Source: Spartobacteria bacterium (GTDB taxonomy: Bacteria > Verrucomicrobiota > Verrucomicrobiia > Chthoniobacterales > UBA6821). From it: DNA of 64,000 nt. Shown one piece after another: positions 1 through 8,629 of this stretch. Position 1 is the stretch's first letter; every line of letters starts with the position of its first letter. The DNA is taken from NCBI GenBank assembly GCA_947471565.1, contig CANIVT010000008.1, forward strand, positions 39,498 through 103,497. Direction: 5' to 3'. Below the pieces are notes generated by a model. That model saw only the letters and a program-made list of their open reading frames with translations. It searched no databases and had not been told where the DNA came from. Made by a program: the position numbers and the translations under genes.

Positions 1-564
1 CATCAGGAAGATGTTCATGATGGCATGGAATCCCTGCGTGGAGTCCATCGGCCAGGCGACGAGGAATCCGAGCCCTGTCATGGCAAATCCGGTGACGATG
101 AGGGCGGGCATGAGAAGCAGGATCTGATGAAGACCAATCGGAAGACCGGCCAATGGAGCAAGGAGGCAGAAGAGCAGGGCTTGAAGGACCGCAAGCGTCG
201 TGCCTCCGAGGAATTTGCCGAGCGGGATCGCGGCAGGGGAGAGAGGGGCGACGAGCGCTCCCTGAAGAAATCCCTCCCTGCGGTCCTCGATCACCGAGAT
301 GGTGGAGAAAATCGCCGTAAAGAGCATGATCAGCACCAGGATTCCGGGGAAGAAATAGGCGAGGTAGCTACCTGCCGCACCTGCGGCGGCGACTGCGGCT
401 GGATTGCGAAACGATGGGCCGAACCCTGTTCCGACAAGCAGCCAGAAGACCAGAGGGGTGGCGAGTGCGCCGATGATGCGGTTGCGCTGGCGGAGGAAAC
501 GGATGACGTCGCGCCACCAGAAGGCGACCGACGGGGTCCAGAGAAGCTGTTTGGCGGGCGTCAT
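1..564 (-). CDS. ABC-2 type exporter permease (3' end cut by window edge)
   Basis: The reading frame is open from an ATG at 564 down to base 1, giving the first 188 residues of a membrane protein; its C-terminal end lies outside the window. It starts with MTPAKQLLWTPSVAFWWRDV and then has several hydrophobic stretches (about residues 33-47, 66-92, 118-140 and 145-170), as in ABC-2 permeases of the DrrB type. It starts 13 bases after the stop of the ATP-binding protein at 578-1570, so the two very likely form one exporter. What is exported cannot be read from the sequence. The family pumps lipids, drugs or polysaccharides out through the inner membrane. The family call rests on hydrophobicity, the short charged N-terminus and the ATPase partner. 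Confidence 0.8.
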   Translation of the reverse strand, partial: MTPAKQLLWTPSVAFWWRDVIRFLRQRNRIIGALATPLVFWLLVGTGFGPSFRNPAAVAAAGAAGSYLAYFFPGILVLIMLFTAIFSTISVIEDRREGFLQGALVAPLSPAAIPLGKFLGGTTLAVLQALLFCLLAPLAGLPIGLHQILLLMPALIVTGFAMTGLGFLVAWPMDSTQGFHAIMNIFLM

Positions 565-577
565 GGAAGGGGTCGGA

Positions 578-1570
578 TCAGTGCCTTTTTTTCTTGGGGG
601 CCGGGCGGCTATCGGGTTCCAGATTCTCGTCGGCGAAGAGTCGACCGGTACGGGCAACGAAGACATCCTCCAGCGTGGGACGGGCAATCCGCAGAGAGGA
701 GATCTCACCGGGGAAGTCTCCGGCGATTCGCGCCGCCAGCGCGTAGGCCTCGCGGGACTCGAGTCGCACCTCGGCTTGGACGACGCTGGCCGGCAGGCCT
801 GTCTTTTCCGTGATCCGTTTGGCCAGTAGATCGGCACCCGTACCGGGATTCACGCCGAGGCTGATGACATCTCCGCCCAGCGCCGAGGTGAGTTCCTCGG
901 GGGTGCCCAAGGCGACGAGTTTGCCGGCACTGACAATACCGACGCGGTCTGCTCGTGCAGCCTCCTCCATGAGATGGGTCGTGCAGAGGGCGGTCACCCC
1001 GTGTTTGGTGCGAAGTTCCTCCAGTGCGGCCCAGAGATCGAGCCGGGCGCCGGGATCGAGTCCGGTGGAGGGTTCGTCCAGCAGCAGGACCTCGGGTCGG
1101 ATCAGTAGGCACTTGGCGATCTCCGCGCGGCGCTGGAGTCCTCCCGAGAGTGTCTCGACCAGATCACCGAGGCGGTCGCTGAGATTCAGGGCAGAGGCTG
1201 CATCACGGATGCGGGACTCGAGTTCCTCGCCACGGAGTCCGTAGAGTGCGCCCCCGCAGCGGAGGTTCTCGAGGATGGTCAGCTTGCCATCGAGACTCGG
1301 AGACTGGAAGACCACGCCGAGCCGTGCCCGGACCGAAGGGGCGTCCGCGACAACATCATGCCCCGCGATTACGGCGGAACCCGAGTCGGGAAGCGAAAGG
1401 GTGGCCAAGATCCTGAAGAGGGTGCTTTTGCCACCGCCGTTGGGACCGAGTAGGCAGAAAATTTCTCCCCGACGCACCTCCAGCGAGATGCCGTCGAGGG
1501 CTCGGCGATCGCCGAACGATTTGACGAGATCGCTGACAACGATGGTGGCGTTCGGATCCGGATGGCTCAT
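578..1570 (-). CDS. ABC transporter ATP-binding protein, DrrA-like
   Basis: This is the ATPase of an ABC-2 exporter, expected at the cytoplasmic face of the inner membrane. The 330-residue protein shows the Walker A motif GPNGGGKST near residue 43, the signature LSGGLQRR near 141, Walker B VLLLDEP near 160 and the switch histidine in TTHLMEEA. After the ATPase domain comes the roughly 100-residue C-terminal region typical of DrrA/CcmA-type proteins, and the protein ends in a lysine-rich tail. Its ATG overlaps the plsC stop by 4 bases, and the permease gene follows 13 bases later, so it is translated in series with both. The substrate is unknown. Confidence 0.9.
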   Translation of the reverse strand: MSHPDPNATIVVSDLVKSFGDRRALDGISLEVRRGEIFCLLGPNGGGKSTLFRILATLSLPDSGSAVIAGHDVVADAPSVRARLGVVFQSPSLDGKLTILENLRCGGALYGLRGEELESRIRDAASALNLSDRLGDLVETLSGGLQRRAEIAKCLLIRPEVLLLDEPSTGLDPGARLDLWAALEELRTKHGVTALCTTHLMEEAARADRVGIVSAGKLVALGTPEELTSALGGDVISLGVNPGTGADLLAKRITEKTGLPASVVQAEVRLESREAYALAARIAGDFPGEISSLRIARPTLEDVFVARTGRLFADENLEPDSRPAPKKKRH

Positions 1571-2241
1571 GAAGGGATGAGTCTCTCGTCTGTCTTTCCC
1601 GATGGCAAGGACTCGGGCAGTTTCAGCGCGGCGATCGCCTCCATGACGCGGTCTGAGAGTTTCTGGTAGAGGGCGCGTTCGTCACCGTCACAGGAGGCGG
1701 GATCGAGTTCCTCCGGGGTAAAGCGGATCGGTTCTCCGACGACCACCGTAATGGGGACGGCGGTGATCTTACCGGAGCCTTTTGGAAAGGCCTCGTGTGC
1801 CCCGAAGATCCTCATCGGCTGCACCGGGGCCCGTGACTTGGCAATGATCAGGCCGATGCCTGGCTTGCCCCGCTGGAGCTCTCCATCAGGTGATCGCGTC
1901 CCCTCGGGGAAGAGAACAACCCCTTTGCCGGAACGCACGAGTCGGATGATCGTCTTGAGAGCCGACATGTCGTTGCCGTCCCGATCGACGGGGATGACAT
2001 TGATGTGAGGCAGGAGTTTGCCGAGCAGAGGGACGTCGAGGAGTGTTTTTCGGGCGAGATAATAGACATCGCGTTTCGAGCAGATCCCCACCAGTGGAGG
2101 ATCGAAGTAGCTCTGGTGGTTGGAGGCGAGGATAACCGGACCCTCCTCGATCAATCGCTCCGGATAAACAACGCGCAGACTCAAGAAGAGACGCGCGGTG
2201 ATCTTCGAGAGCGTGTACCAGAAATAGTAGGTGAAGGTCAT
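1567..2241 (-). CDS. plsC: 1-acyl-sn-glycerol-3-phosphate acyltransferase
   Basis: PlsC adds the second acyl chain to lysophosphatidic acid to make phosphatidic acid at the inner membrane. The 224-residue protein carries both family motifs: the catalytic NHQSYFD (HX4D) near residue 41 and the glycerophosphate-binding FPEGTRS near 115. An N-terminal hydrophobic stretch can anchor it to the membrane. The gene overlaps cmk upstream and the ABC ATPase downstream by 4 bases each, which points to translational coupling within the tyrA-aroA-cmk-plsC operon. Substrate chain preference cannot be told from the sequence. Confidence 0.93.
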   Translation of the reverse strand: MTFTYYFWYTLSKITARLFLSLRVVYPERLIEEGPVILASNHQSYFDPPLVGICSKRDVYYLARKTLLDVPLLGKLLPHINVIPVDRDGNDMSALKTIIRLVRSGKGVVLFPEGTRSPDGELQRGKPGIGLIIAKSRAPVQPMRIFGAHEAFPKGSGKITAVPITVVVGEPIRFTPEELDPASCDGDERALYQKLSDRVMEAIAALKLPESLPSGKTDERLIPS

Positions 2242-2870
2242 CGCAGGCCCTCCGCATTGAGTCGCCCGAGCACCGCCTCAATCACTCCCTCGAGGTCGAG
2301 ATGCGTCGTGTCGATCACAATGGCTCCTTCCGGAATGGTGAGCGGGGCGGTGGCGCGTGTGGAATCAAGGCGATCACGCTCAGCCACCGAGTCGACCGCG
2401 CCCTCCTTGGCTCGGCGGCGGGCTCTCTCCTCGGGGGAGGCATCGAGATAGAACTTCCACGGTGTGTCGGGTAACACCACCGAACCGATGTCACGCCCTT
2501 CCATGACGAGGTCGTGTTCCGCAGTCAGCGCGCGGAGTCGAGCATTCACTGCGTCGCGGACGGAGGGCACCGCGGCAAGAGGCGAGACCATCGAAGCGGT
2601 GGTCGCCTCGGAAAGGTGTGGGGTGGCATTTTCCCCATCGAGTAGAAGGGAAACCCCCGAGGCATCACGGCGCACTTCCAGCTTCCGTCCTGTGATCCAG
2701 AAGGGTGCCTGCTCCGGGGAAATTCCATCGCGCGCGGCACCCCATGCAAAGGCACGGTAGAAGTGTCCGGAGCTGACAAAGAGAAAACCGAGTCTTTCCG
2801 CAACGCCGCGCGAAACGGAACTTTTTCCCGAGGCGGCCGGGCCGTCGATGGCAATGACTCGTCCGGGCAT
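2238..2870 (-). CDS. cmk: Cytidylate kinase
   Basis: Cmk phosphorylates CMP and dCMP in the cytoplasm, feeding nucleic acid and CDP-lipid synthesis. The 210-residue protein begins MPGRVIAIDGPAASGKSS, the characteristic P-loop of the family, and has the EGRDIGSVVLPD segment near residue 121 and the arginine-rich lid RARRR near 150. Length is close to the usual 220-230. It lies 6 bases after aroA and overlaps plsC by 4 bases. The aroA-cmk arrangement is common in bacteria. Confidence 0.96.
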   Translation of the reverse strand: MPGRVIAIDGPAASGKSSVSRGVAERLGFLFVSSGHFYRAFAWGAARDGISPEQAPFWITGRKLEVRRDASGVSLLLDGENATPHLSEATTASMVSPLAAVPSVRDAVNARLRALTAEHDLVMEGRDIGSVVLPDTPWKFYLDASPEERARRRAKEGAVDSVAERDRLDSTRATAPLTIPEGAIVIDTTHLDLEGVIEAVLGRLNAEGLR

Positions 2871-2876
2871 CGTGGA

Positions 2877-4184
2877 TCAGCGTCCGAGTACGGAGGCTAA
2901 CGTGGCCCCGAAGGTGGGGTAGGAGGTATCGACGCACTCGACATGTTCGATGACGGTTTCTCCCTCGGCAAAGAGTCCCGCGATGGCGCCCGACATCGCG
3001 ATGCGGTGATCGTGGAAGCACTGAAGTGTGGCCCCGTGGAGAGGGTGTCCTCCCTCGATCACCATGCCATCCTCGGTCTCGGTGACCTTTGCGCCCATGG
3101 CGCGGAGATTGCCGGCGACGGCGGCGATGCGGTCTGTCTCCTTGACGCGGAGTTCCTTCGCATCACGGATGATCGTCGTGCCCGAGGCAATGGCCCCTGC
3201 AACGGCGAGGATCGGAAGTTCGTCGATGACATTCGGAATCTCCGCTCCCGCGATCACCGTTCCGGTGAGCTTGCCTCCCGTCACGACGATCGTGCCCGAG
3301 GGTTCTGCGGCCGTAGGATCTGAGGGGGTTGCGGTGATATCAGCCCCCATGCGACGGAGAACCGAGATGATGCCGTCACGGGTGGGATTGAGTCCGATCC
3401 CGTGCATCGTGATTTCCGATCCTTCCTTGGCCGATCCGGCCACGAGCCAGAAAGCGGCGCTCGAAATATCGCCAGGGACGGCAAAGTCACGCGCACGGAG
3501 CTTCTGGGGTCCCTTGAGGGCGATGCGCCGCCGCCCGTTAGAGTCAGGGGTGCCGAGATCGAGCGTGACTCCAAACTCTTGGAGCATCCGCTCGGTATGG
3601 TCGCGGCAGGCGGCCGGTTCGACGACGCTGGTCTCACCTTGGGCGGAAAGGCCCGCGAGCAGGACGGCGCTTTTGACCTGCGCGCTGGCCACGGGCATTT
3701 CATAGGAGAGCGGCTTGAGCGACCCGCCCTCGACGACGAGGGGAGGCTTGCCGTCACCACCCTCGGCGGTGAAGCGGGCCCCCATCTCGGTGAGCGGCTT
3801 GATAACGCGGCCCATGGGCCGCTTGGAGAGAGACACGTCCCCCGTCATGCGTGCCCGGATCGGCTGGGAGGCAACAATTCCGGAGAGGAGGCGCATTGTG
3901 GTTCCGGAGTTCCCGCAATCGACATCACCCGAGGGTTGAGCGAGGTGTCCGCCTGTTCCCTCGATGGCGAAGGTCCCTTGACCCATGTGCTCGATGTGAG
4001 CCCCGAGGGATCGCATGGCATTGACGGTCGAGAGGCAGTCCTCGGCTTCGAGAAATCCGGTGATCACACTGCGTCCCTCGGCGAGCGACGCGAACATGGC
4101 GCTCCGGTGGGACATGCTCTTGTCTCCTGGAATAACGAGGGTGGCCTTGATTGGGCCGCAGGCCCGGACGGTGAATCTCTTCAT
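2877..4184 (-). CDS. aroA: 3-phosphoshikimate 1-carboxyvinyltransferase (EPSP synthase)
   Basis: AroA condenses shikimate-3-phosphate with phosphoenolpyruvate, the sixth step of the shikimate pathway. The 435-residue protein shows GDKSMSHR near residue 20, GNSGTTMRLL near 91, KETDRI near 348 and DHRIAM near 390, all active-site signatures. Length is normal for the family. It lies between tyrA and cmk on the same strand, 51 bases after tyrA, so chorismate formation and its conversion toward tyrosine are transcribed together. Confidence 0.97.
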   Translation of the reverse strand: MKRFTVRACGPIKATLVIPGDKSMSHRSAMFASLAEGRSVITGFLEAEDCLSTVNAMRSLGAHIEHMGQGTFAIEGTGGHLAQPSGDVDCGNSGTTMRLLSGIVASQPIRARMTGDVSLSKRPMGRVIKPLTEMGARFTAEGGDGKPPLVVEGGSLKPLSYEMPVASAQVKSAVLLAGLSAQGETSVVEPAACRDHTERMLQEFGVTLDLGTPDSNGRRRIALKGPQKLRARDFAVPGDISSAAFWLVAGSAKEGSEITMHGIGLNPTRDGIISVLRRMGADITATPSDPTAAEPSGTIVVTGGKLTGTVIAGAEIPNVIDELPILAVAGAIASGTTIIRDAKELRVKETDRIAAVAGNLRAMGAKVTETEDGMVIEGGHPLHGATLQCFHDHRIAMSGAIAGLFAEGETVIEHVECVDTSYPTFGATLASVLGR

Positions 4185-4235
4185 GATGGCAAAAATCGTG
4201 GTTGGTATCGTGTGCTGCCCCGGCGGAAGTCAGGT

Positions 4236-5156
4236 TCAAGGATTCTCGTCAGGAGGCGGGAGCGGCAGGGAATCACGATGCTCCTTGGCTCGGGTTAAAA
4301 AATCGAGAAGGGAGTCCGTCTTTTCCTCGCCGAGGGCGGATGCCATGGAGGTAAGGAGTGATGCCATCTCGCGCAGGGCGGCAGCAACCTCGGTACGGTT
4401 TTCGGTGAGGATGCCGTTCCAGAGCGTCGGATCGCTCATGGCGACACGTGTGGCGTCGCGGAAACTGCCGCCGGCGAGGTCTTGTGCCCCCGGGGGAAGG
4501 GTGTCGATCACGAGATTCACCAGGGCGAAGGCCAGAGCGTGCGGGAGGTGGCTGATCCGTGAGACCAGCTTGTCATGTTCCAAAGGGGTCATCCGGGTGA
4601 GGCGGCACCCGAGGGCGGTCCAGAATTCCTCCACTCTCGCCAAGGATTCCGAATTGGCATCCCCTCCAGGTGTCACGATGCACGGGGCGGAATCAAAAAG
4701 GTTTGCGCGTGCCGCAGAGATGCCGGAGCGCTCGCTGCCGGCCATGGGATGGGCACCGACAAAGCGACGGCCCAGGATCGGTGTGAGTCGATCGACCACG
4801 GGGAGTTTCACGCTTCCTGTGTCGGTGACGACGACGTCCTCGGAGAGGGCGGGGGCGAAGGCCGAGGCAAGTTGCTCCATCGTTGCCACGGGTGTGCAGA
4901 GCACGACGAGGTCCGCATCCTTCACGGCTGATGCCGGATCTGTCTCAACTCGATCTGCGAGTCCACGCTTGAGGAGTTCGCCCAAGGTGGAGTAATCGCG
5001 GTCCCAGACGGTGATCGGGAGGGAGGGACGCTTCGCCCGGAGAGCCATGGCGACAGACCCTCCGATCAGGCCGGGCCCGAAAATGGCTATTCCGCGGTTT
5101 CCAGCCGAGGCGCTCAAGAGGGATCGGTGTCGTTGATCCGGTGGATCAAGGAACAA
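4236..5156 (-). CDS. tyrA: Prephenate dehydrogenase
   Basis: TyrA oxidatively decarboxylates prephenate to 4-hydroxyphenylpyruvate, the tyrosine branch after chorismate. The 306-residue protein has a Rossmann dinucleotide-binding motif, [12 protein letters not shown], near residues 23-34, the GAHPMAGSE segment near 136 and the ISHLPH segment near 206. There is no chorismate mutase or ACT domain, so this is a monofunctional enzyme. The chosen ATG at 5156 overlaps the end of the lipoprotein gene by 11 bases; a later start just before the Rossmann fold cannot be ruled out. Arogenate could be the true substrate instead of prephenate. Confidence 0.92.
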   Translation of the reverse strand: MFLDPPDQRHRSLLSASAGNRGIAIFGPGLIGGSVAMALRAKRPSLPITVWDRDYSTLGELLKRGLADRVETDPASAVKDADLVVLCTPVATMEQLASAFAPALSEDVVVTDTGSVKLPVVDRLTPILGRRFVGAHPMAGSERSGISAARANLFDSAPCIVTPGGDANSESLARVEEFWTALGCRLTRMTPLEHDKLVSRISHLPHALAFALVNLVIDTLPPGAQDLAGGSFRDATRVAMSDPTLWNGILTENRTEVAAALREMASLLTSMASALGEEKTDSLLDFLTRAKEHRDSLPLPPPDENP

Positions 5157-5556
5157 GGAAAATCTTCCCGGAGTAGGGATCCTTCACCTCGGAGCCGGGA
5201 GGGAAGCCGCGCACGTCGACATACCCGGCTGTCGGGGAGTGGGGACTGGTGACGAAACCGGGTTTGCCCGGAACAGGCGTTCCGTAGGGAAGGTCGCGCG
5301 GTGCGGCGGCAGGGACAGGGGTCGGCGTGGCAAAGGGATTGGCCGGACTGGAGATCGCATTGGTCACCGCTGCATTGGTGTCAGCGATCAACGAGGCATC
5401 CCCGGTGACGGCGTTGGTATCGGCCACCCCGGTGTACTGGGAATCCTGTGTCTGAGCGGTGTGTTTTTTCTTGGGAGGGTAGACTTCCCCTTCGTCGGCG
5501 CATCCGGCGAGAGCTAGTAGGGAAACGAGAGCCAGGAGGTTGGGAAGTTTGTTCAT
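5146..5556 (-). CDS. Small lipoprotein, conserved verrucomicrobial type
   Basis: The 136-residue protein has a lipoprotein signal peptide: [19 protein letters not shown] with the lipobox LAGC at about residues 16-19, so the mature protein should be lipid-anchored. A Thr/Asn/Pro/Ala-rich linker follows. The last 45 residues form a compact block, with [18 protein letters not shown] followed by [19 protein letters not shown]. From memory, very similar C-terminal blocks occur in many Verrucomicrobiota proteins, but I know of no function. The gene heads the tyrA-aroA-cmk-plsC series and overlaps tyrA by 11 bases. Expression together with tyrA is an inference from spacing. Confidence 0.82.
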   Translation of the reverse strand: MNKLPNLLALVSLLALAGCADEGEVYPPKKKHTAQTQDSQYTGVADTNAVTGDASLIADTNAAVTNAISSPANPFATPTPVPAAAPRDLPYGTPVPGKPGFVTSPHSPTAGYVDVRGFPPGSEVKDPYSGKIFLVP

Positions 5557-5870
5557 GGATGACGGCGAGTGTGAACGGGTTGTGCCGCACCAAGGTCATC
5601 CACGATTTGCCGCCGGACATCAATTGTTTTCCGCCGGGAGGGGATGGAGCGGGGCCGTCACAAAAACGACACACAAAGAATTTCTGTTGCCAAACCCATC
5701 GGTCGGCACCATAGGTTTCTGCCGAAGTTCGATGATAGCGTTTCAGGCAATGCAGGTTCCCCGCAGGTCGGGTGTACTGCTCCGTGTCCCCTCAGATGAG
5801 CGGCAGGTGCATTCCGCGAAGTAGCCGTCAGCGCAACAGGAACAAACAACACAACAAAGCAGTCAGCAGT
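5557..5870. other. Divergent intergenic region, 314 bases
   Basis: No gene is seen here. The region separates the minus-strand lipoprotein gene from the plus-strand RNA-binding protein gene and must hold both promoters. A possible sigma-70-like pair for the plus strand is TTGCCA at 5687-5692 followed after 17 bases by CATAGG, but the -10 match is poor. The last 40 bases before 5871 are rich in A and C, carry the run AACAAACAACACAACAAAG, and lack a Shine-Dalgarno sequence. Confidence 0.4.
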
Positions 5871-6371
5871 ATGAAACTCTACATCGGGAATCTTCCCTTC
5901 TCCGCAACCGAGACCGACCTCCGCGAGGTCTTTGGCGCCCACGGCACCGTCACCGACGCCATCGTCATGATGGACCGCGTCACCGGCCGCTCCCGCGGTT
6001 TCGGATTCATTACTTTCAGCAGCCCCGAGGAGGGCAAGGCCGCGATCGCGGCTCTCAGCGGTGCCGACATGGGCGGCCGCAACCTCACCGTCAACGAAGC
6101 CCGCCCCATGGAGGAGCGTCCTCCCCGTCGTGAAGGCGGTTACGGAGGCGGAGGCGGAGGCGGCTACCGTGGGGGTGGCGGCGGAGGCGGTGGATACCGT
6201 GGAGGTGGCGGCGGAGGCGGCGGCTACCGTGGAGGTGGCGGCGGCGGTGGATACCGTGATCGCGATGGTGGCGGCGGAGGCGGCTACCGTGGAGGTGGCG
6301 GCGGTGGTGGATACCGTGACCGCGATGGCGGTGGGTATCAGGACCGTGGTCCCCGCGAGGATTACCGCTAA
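5871..6371 (+). CDS. RNA-binding protein: one RRM domain plus glycine-rich RGG-like tail
   Basis: The 166-residue protein has one RNA recognition motif at about residues 1-80, with RNP2 (LYIGNL at 3-8) and RNP1 (RGFGFITF near 42), followed by a tail of about 70 residues built from YRGGGGGGG units with interspersed YRDRDGG. Such small RRM proteins, best known in cyanobacteria, bind single-stranded RNA and often rise in the cold; that role is inferred here. The start at 5871 is chosen because the RRM begins at once with MKLYIGNL; an in-frame extension upstream to 5772 has no family features. The gene stands alone, has an A/C-rich leader without Shine-Dalgarno, and ends in a strong terminator. 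Confidence 0.93.
   Translation: MKLYIGNLPFSATETDLREVFGAHGTVTDAIVMMDRVTGRSRGFGFITFSSPEEGKAAIAALSGADMGGRNLTVNEARPMEERPPRREGGYGGGGGGGYRGGGGGGGGYRGGGGGGGGYRGGGGGGGYRDRDGGGGGGYRGGGGGGGYRDRDGGGYQDRGPREDYR
6137..6340 (+). repeat. Imperfect tandem repeats encoding glycine/tyrosine/arginine tail
   Basis: Units of roughly 30-40 bases built on GGC/GGA/GGT glycine codons and ending in TACCGTGG or TACCGTGA are repeated six times. They encode YRGGG-type units. Glycine codons vary in the third base, so the protein repeat is better kept than the DNA repeat. The same composition keeps other frames open, which explains long spurious frames across this stretch. Confidence 0.85.
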
Positions 6372-6396
6372 GCTGGAGTCCAGTTTTTTCAAGGAG

Positions 6397-6427
6397 CGGC
6401 CCGGGTCATCCCGGGCCGTTTCATTTT
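6397..6427 (+). terminator. Intrinsic terminator after the RRM protein gene
   Basis: A perfect 9-base stem (CGGCCCGGG at 6397-6405 and CCCGGGCCG at 6410-6418) with a TCAT loop is followed by TTTCATTTTT. It lies 25 bases after the stop codon, between convergent genes. The T-rich tract is only on the plus side, so it should act mainly on the RRM transcript. Confidence 0.9.
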
Positions 6428-6465
6428 TCTGGAGGATTCCTAGAAGATTCCTAGAGGAGCGAAAA

Positions 6466-7698
6466 TCAGATCGTGTGAGCGGCGGCTTTCAGGATGCCTG
6501 CTGCCTTGTGCAGGGTCTCCTGCCATTCCTGCACGGGGTCGGAGTCTGCCGTGATTCCGGCGCCGACATGGAACTCTGCCCGTCCACCCCGTGTGACCAC
6601 CGTCCGGATGGCAATGTTGAACTGGCTCTGCCCGCAGTAGCCGAAATAGCCGATCGCCCCAGTGAATACTCCTCTCGGGACCGGTTCGAGTTCCCGGATG
6701 ATTTCAAGGGCCCTCTTTTTTGGGGCTCCGGAAATCGATCCGCCGGGGAAGCAGGCGGCCACGGCCTGCACATGGGAGACCCCATCGCGGAGGGTTCCCT
6801 CTACTGTCGAGACCAAGTGGAAGACCTGGGGGTGGCGTTCCAGTTCCAGTAACCGGGAAACCGTCACGCTGCCGAACTCGCAGACTTGCCCGAGATCATT
6901 GCGCTCCAGGTCGGTGATCATCAGTAATTCGGCCGATTCTTTCGTGGAATCGGTGAGTTCGCGTGCAAGGCGCGCATCCTCCAAGGGTGAGGATCCCCGG
7001 GGGCGCGTTCCCTTGATGGGGCGGGTCATGATGGAGCGACCATCCATTTTCAGGAAACACTCGGGCGAACTGCTGAGGATCGTCTCGTCCCCGAGCGACA
7101 GAAAGGCCGCATGAGGTGCGGGGGATGCCTCACGTAGAGAGTTATAGAGCGGCCAGGAATCCCCTTCAAACGGAGCCGAAAAGCGGTGAGCAAGGCAGAC
7201 CTGATAGATGTCGCCTGCCGCCACGTATTCCTTGGCCCGTCGAACCATCGCGACATAGGCCTCCTGCGTGATCTCGGAGCTGAAGGAAATCGGAGTGGAA
7301 ACAGGCGAAGCGGCCGCACTGGGCAAAAGATCCGGGGCTGTTGCCCAGCATTTCCCGTGATGGAGCAGGGGGCGGTTGTAGAAACCAAAGCGGAAAGACC
7401 CGTCAAAGCGAAAAAATCCGATGGCGGCCCCATTTGCCAATCCTTCCCCGGAACAGGACTGGCGCCGCTGCTCCAATTCGTGCTCCAAGCGCGGCAAGTC
7501 CCCTACGCTACCCTCCAGGATCAGTTCCGGCTCGGCGCCTATCAGCGAGAGACCACTCTCCGCCGAGGAATCGATCCAGACGAAACCTGGACGGTGACGC
7601 ATGCTGTCGGCGACATCCTGCAGGGACTGCGTGGAGGAGGTGTCTGAGAAGTTCATCGGGAGCGTGCCTACTGGGAGTCTCTTGCCATCACCGCCCAA
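6466..7698 (-). CDS. pabB: Aminodeoxychorismate synthase component I
   Basis: The enzyme converts chorismate to 4-amino-4-deoxychorismate for folate synthesis, using ammonia from a PabA glutaminase. The 410-residue chorismate-binding protein has PIKGTRPRG with the lysine (K229 here) that distinguishes PabB from TrpE, which has alanine in this place. It also has DLERNDLGQVCEFG near residue 271 and the closing SGAPKKRALEI and GAIGYFG segments. Start: a TTG at 7698 is preceded by AAGGA at a good distance; an ATG at 7656 is the alternative and would give 396 residues without loss of conserved sequence. No pabA or pabC is next to it. Anthranilate synthase remains possible but less likely. Confidence 0.87.
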   Translation of the reverse strand: MGGDGKRLPVGTLPMNFSDTSSTQSLQDVADSMRHRPGFVWIDSSAESGLSLIGAEPELILEGSVGDLPRLEHELEQRRQSCSGEGLANGAAIGFFRFDGSFRFGFYNRPLLHHGKCWATAPDLLPSAAASPVSTPISFSSEITQEAYVAMVRRAKEYVAAGDIYQVCLAHRFSAPFEGDSWPLYNSLREASPAPHAAFLSLGDETILSSSPECFLKMDGRSIMTRPIKGTRPRGSSPLEDARLARELTDSTKESAELLMITDLERNDLGQVCEFGSVTVSRLLELERHPQVFHLVSTVEGTLRDGVSHVQAVAACFPGGSISGAPKKRALEIIRELEPVPRGVFTGAIGYFGYCGQSQFNIAIRTVVTRGGRAEFHVGAGITADSDPVQEWQETLHKAAGILKAAAHTI

Positions 7699-7764
7699 TT
7701 TTGATTCCTTGGCAAGGTTCTGACCCTTGATCCCTCAAGAATCAGTCCCAGAAAACTCCTCTCC

Positions 7765-8598
7765 ATGAATCGCCCTCTTCCGCAACTCCTTGCCTCTCTC
7801 TGCATTCTCTGCCCCCTGCTGCCTCTTGCCGCTCAGGATCAGGCTGCACCCTCAAATAACGCAGGCCCTCTTCAGATCCAGGAACAGGCGGTTCCCGGCA
7901 CGATGCCTGCTCCTTCACTTTTCGGCCCGGACAAGGCTTCCGCCTCGCCTTCGCCGGTCGGCGCCGATGCCCCTGCCGATTCTAATTCACCCACCGCCGC
8001 GCCGCTGGCCGTTGATTCGAATGCCCCGGCTTCCAATTCCGGAATGGGCTCTCCTGGTCAGAACCCGCCTCCGAGCGATCCCAATGCCCTCATCCCCCCT
8101 CCGGTGGAGCCTCAGCAACCGTCTCCCGTCAACGCCTCCGGCAATGAGGCCAAGCAACGCGAGGATCAAAAGACCCGCTACTACACTGCCAAGACGCAGG
8201 CTGACAAGGAGGAGGCCTTGGCATCGCTTCAAGCCAAGGCTGATAAAGCCAAGTCCGACGAGGCCAAGCGTCAGGCCCTGCGCTCCTACTACGACCTGCT
8301 TGCCAAGCGCATGAAGAAGATCGACCCCTCGATCTCGGAATGGATCGACACAATGCACGCGGCTTACCTGCGACGTCTGGAGCAGGTGCGCGTGGAACCG
8401 ACCATCCCCCTCAATCCTCCACCCGCTCCTTCAGTGGACTCCACGCCCACCCCTGAGAAGAAAAAGAAGAGCAAGAAGGCTGATGAAGACGCCGATGCTT
8501 CTCCTACTCCTTCCCTCAAACAGCCCAAGAAGAAAGTCGCCGATCCTGATGCCTCGGCAAGTCCTACTCCGAAAGCATCGGCCAAGAAATCGCAGTAA
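7765..8598 (+). CDS. Secreted low-complexity protein of unknown function
   Basis: I do not recognise this 277-residue protein. It has a signal peptide (about residues 1-23, ending LPLAAQ). A long Pro/Ser/Ala/Asn-rich stretch follows (24-125), then a charged, helix-forming middle rich in Lys, Glu and Ala (130-215), then a tail of Lys-rich and SPTP-type segments. Such proteins usually sit in the periplasm or on the surface, and the basic tail could contact nucleic acid or acidic polymers; this is only inference. It lies 66 bases from the divergent pabB and 31 bases before the glycosyltransferase gene. Confidence 0.7.
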   Translation: MNRPLPQLLASLCILCPLLPLAAQDQAAPSNNAGPLQIQEQAVPGTMPAPSLFGPDKASASPSPVGADAPADSNSPTAAPLAVDSNAPASNSGMGSPGQNPPPSDPNALIPPPVEPQQPSPVNASGNEAKQREDQKTRYYTAKTQADKEEALASLQAKADKAKSDEAKRQALRSYYDLLAKRMKKIDPSISEWIDTMHAAYLRRLEQVRVEPTIPLNPPPAPSVDSTPTPEKKKKSKKADEDADASPTPSLKQPKKKVADPDASASPTPKASAKKSQ

Positions 8599-8629
8599 GC
8601 CGACAGTTGCCGACTAACCGAACTGCGCG

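Noticed and set aside
25..813. A 262-residue plus-strand frame at the left edge
   Set aside because: It is opposite the ABC permease and ATPase, is highly charged and has no domain; the minus-strand proteins explain the region.
6137..6340. A CRISPR-like array
   Set aside because: The repeats lie in a coding frame, have no unique spacers of equal length and encode a glycine-rich tail.
6061..6852. A 263-residue plus-strand frame rich in Ala, Val and Glu across the glycine repeat
   Set aside because: It comes from reading the GGN repeat out of frame and runs through the terminator into the end of pabB.
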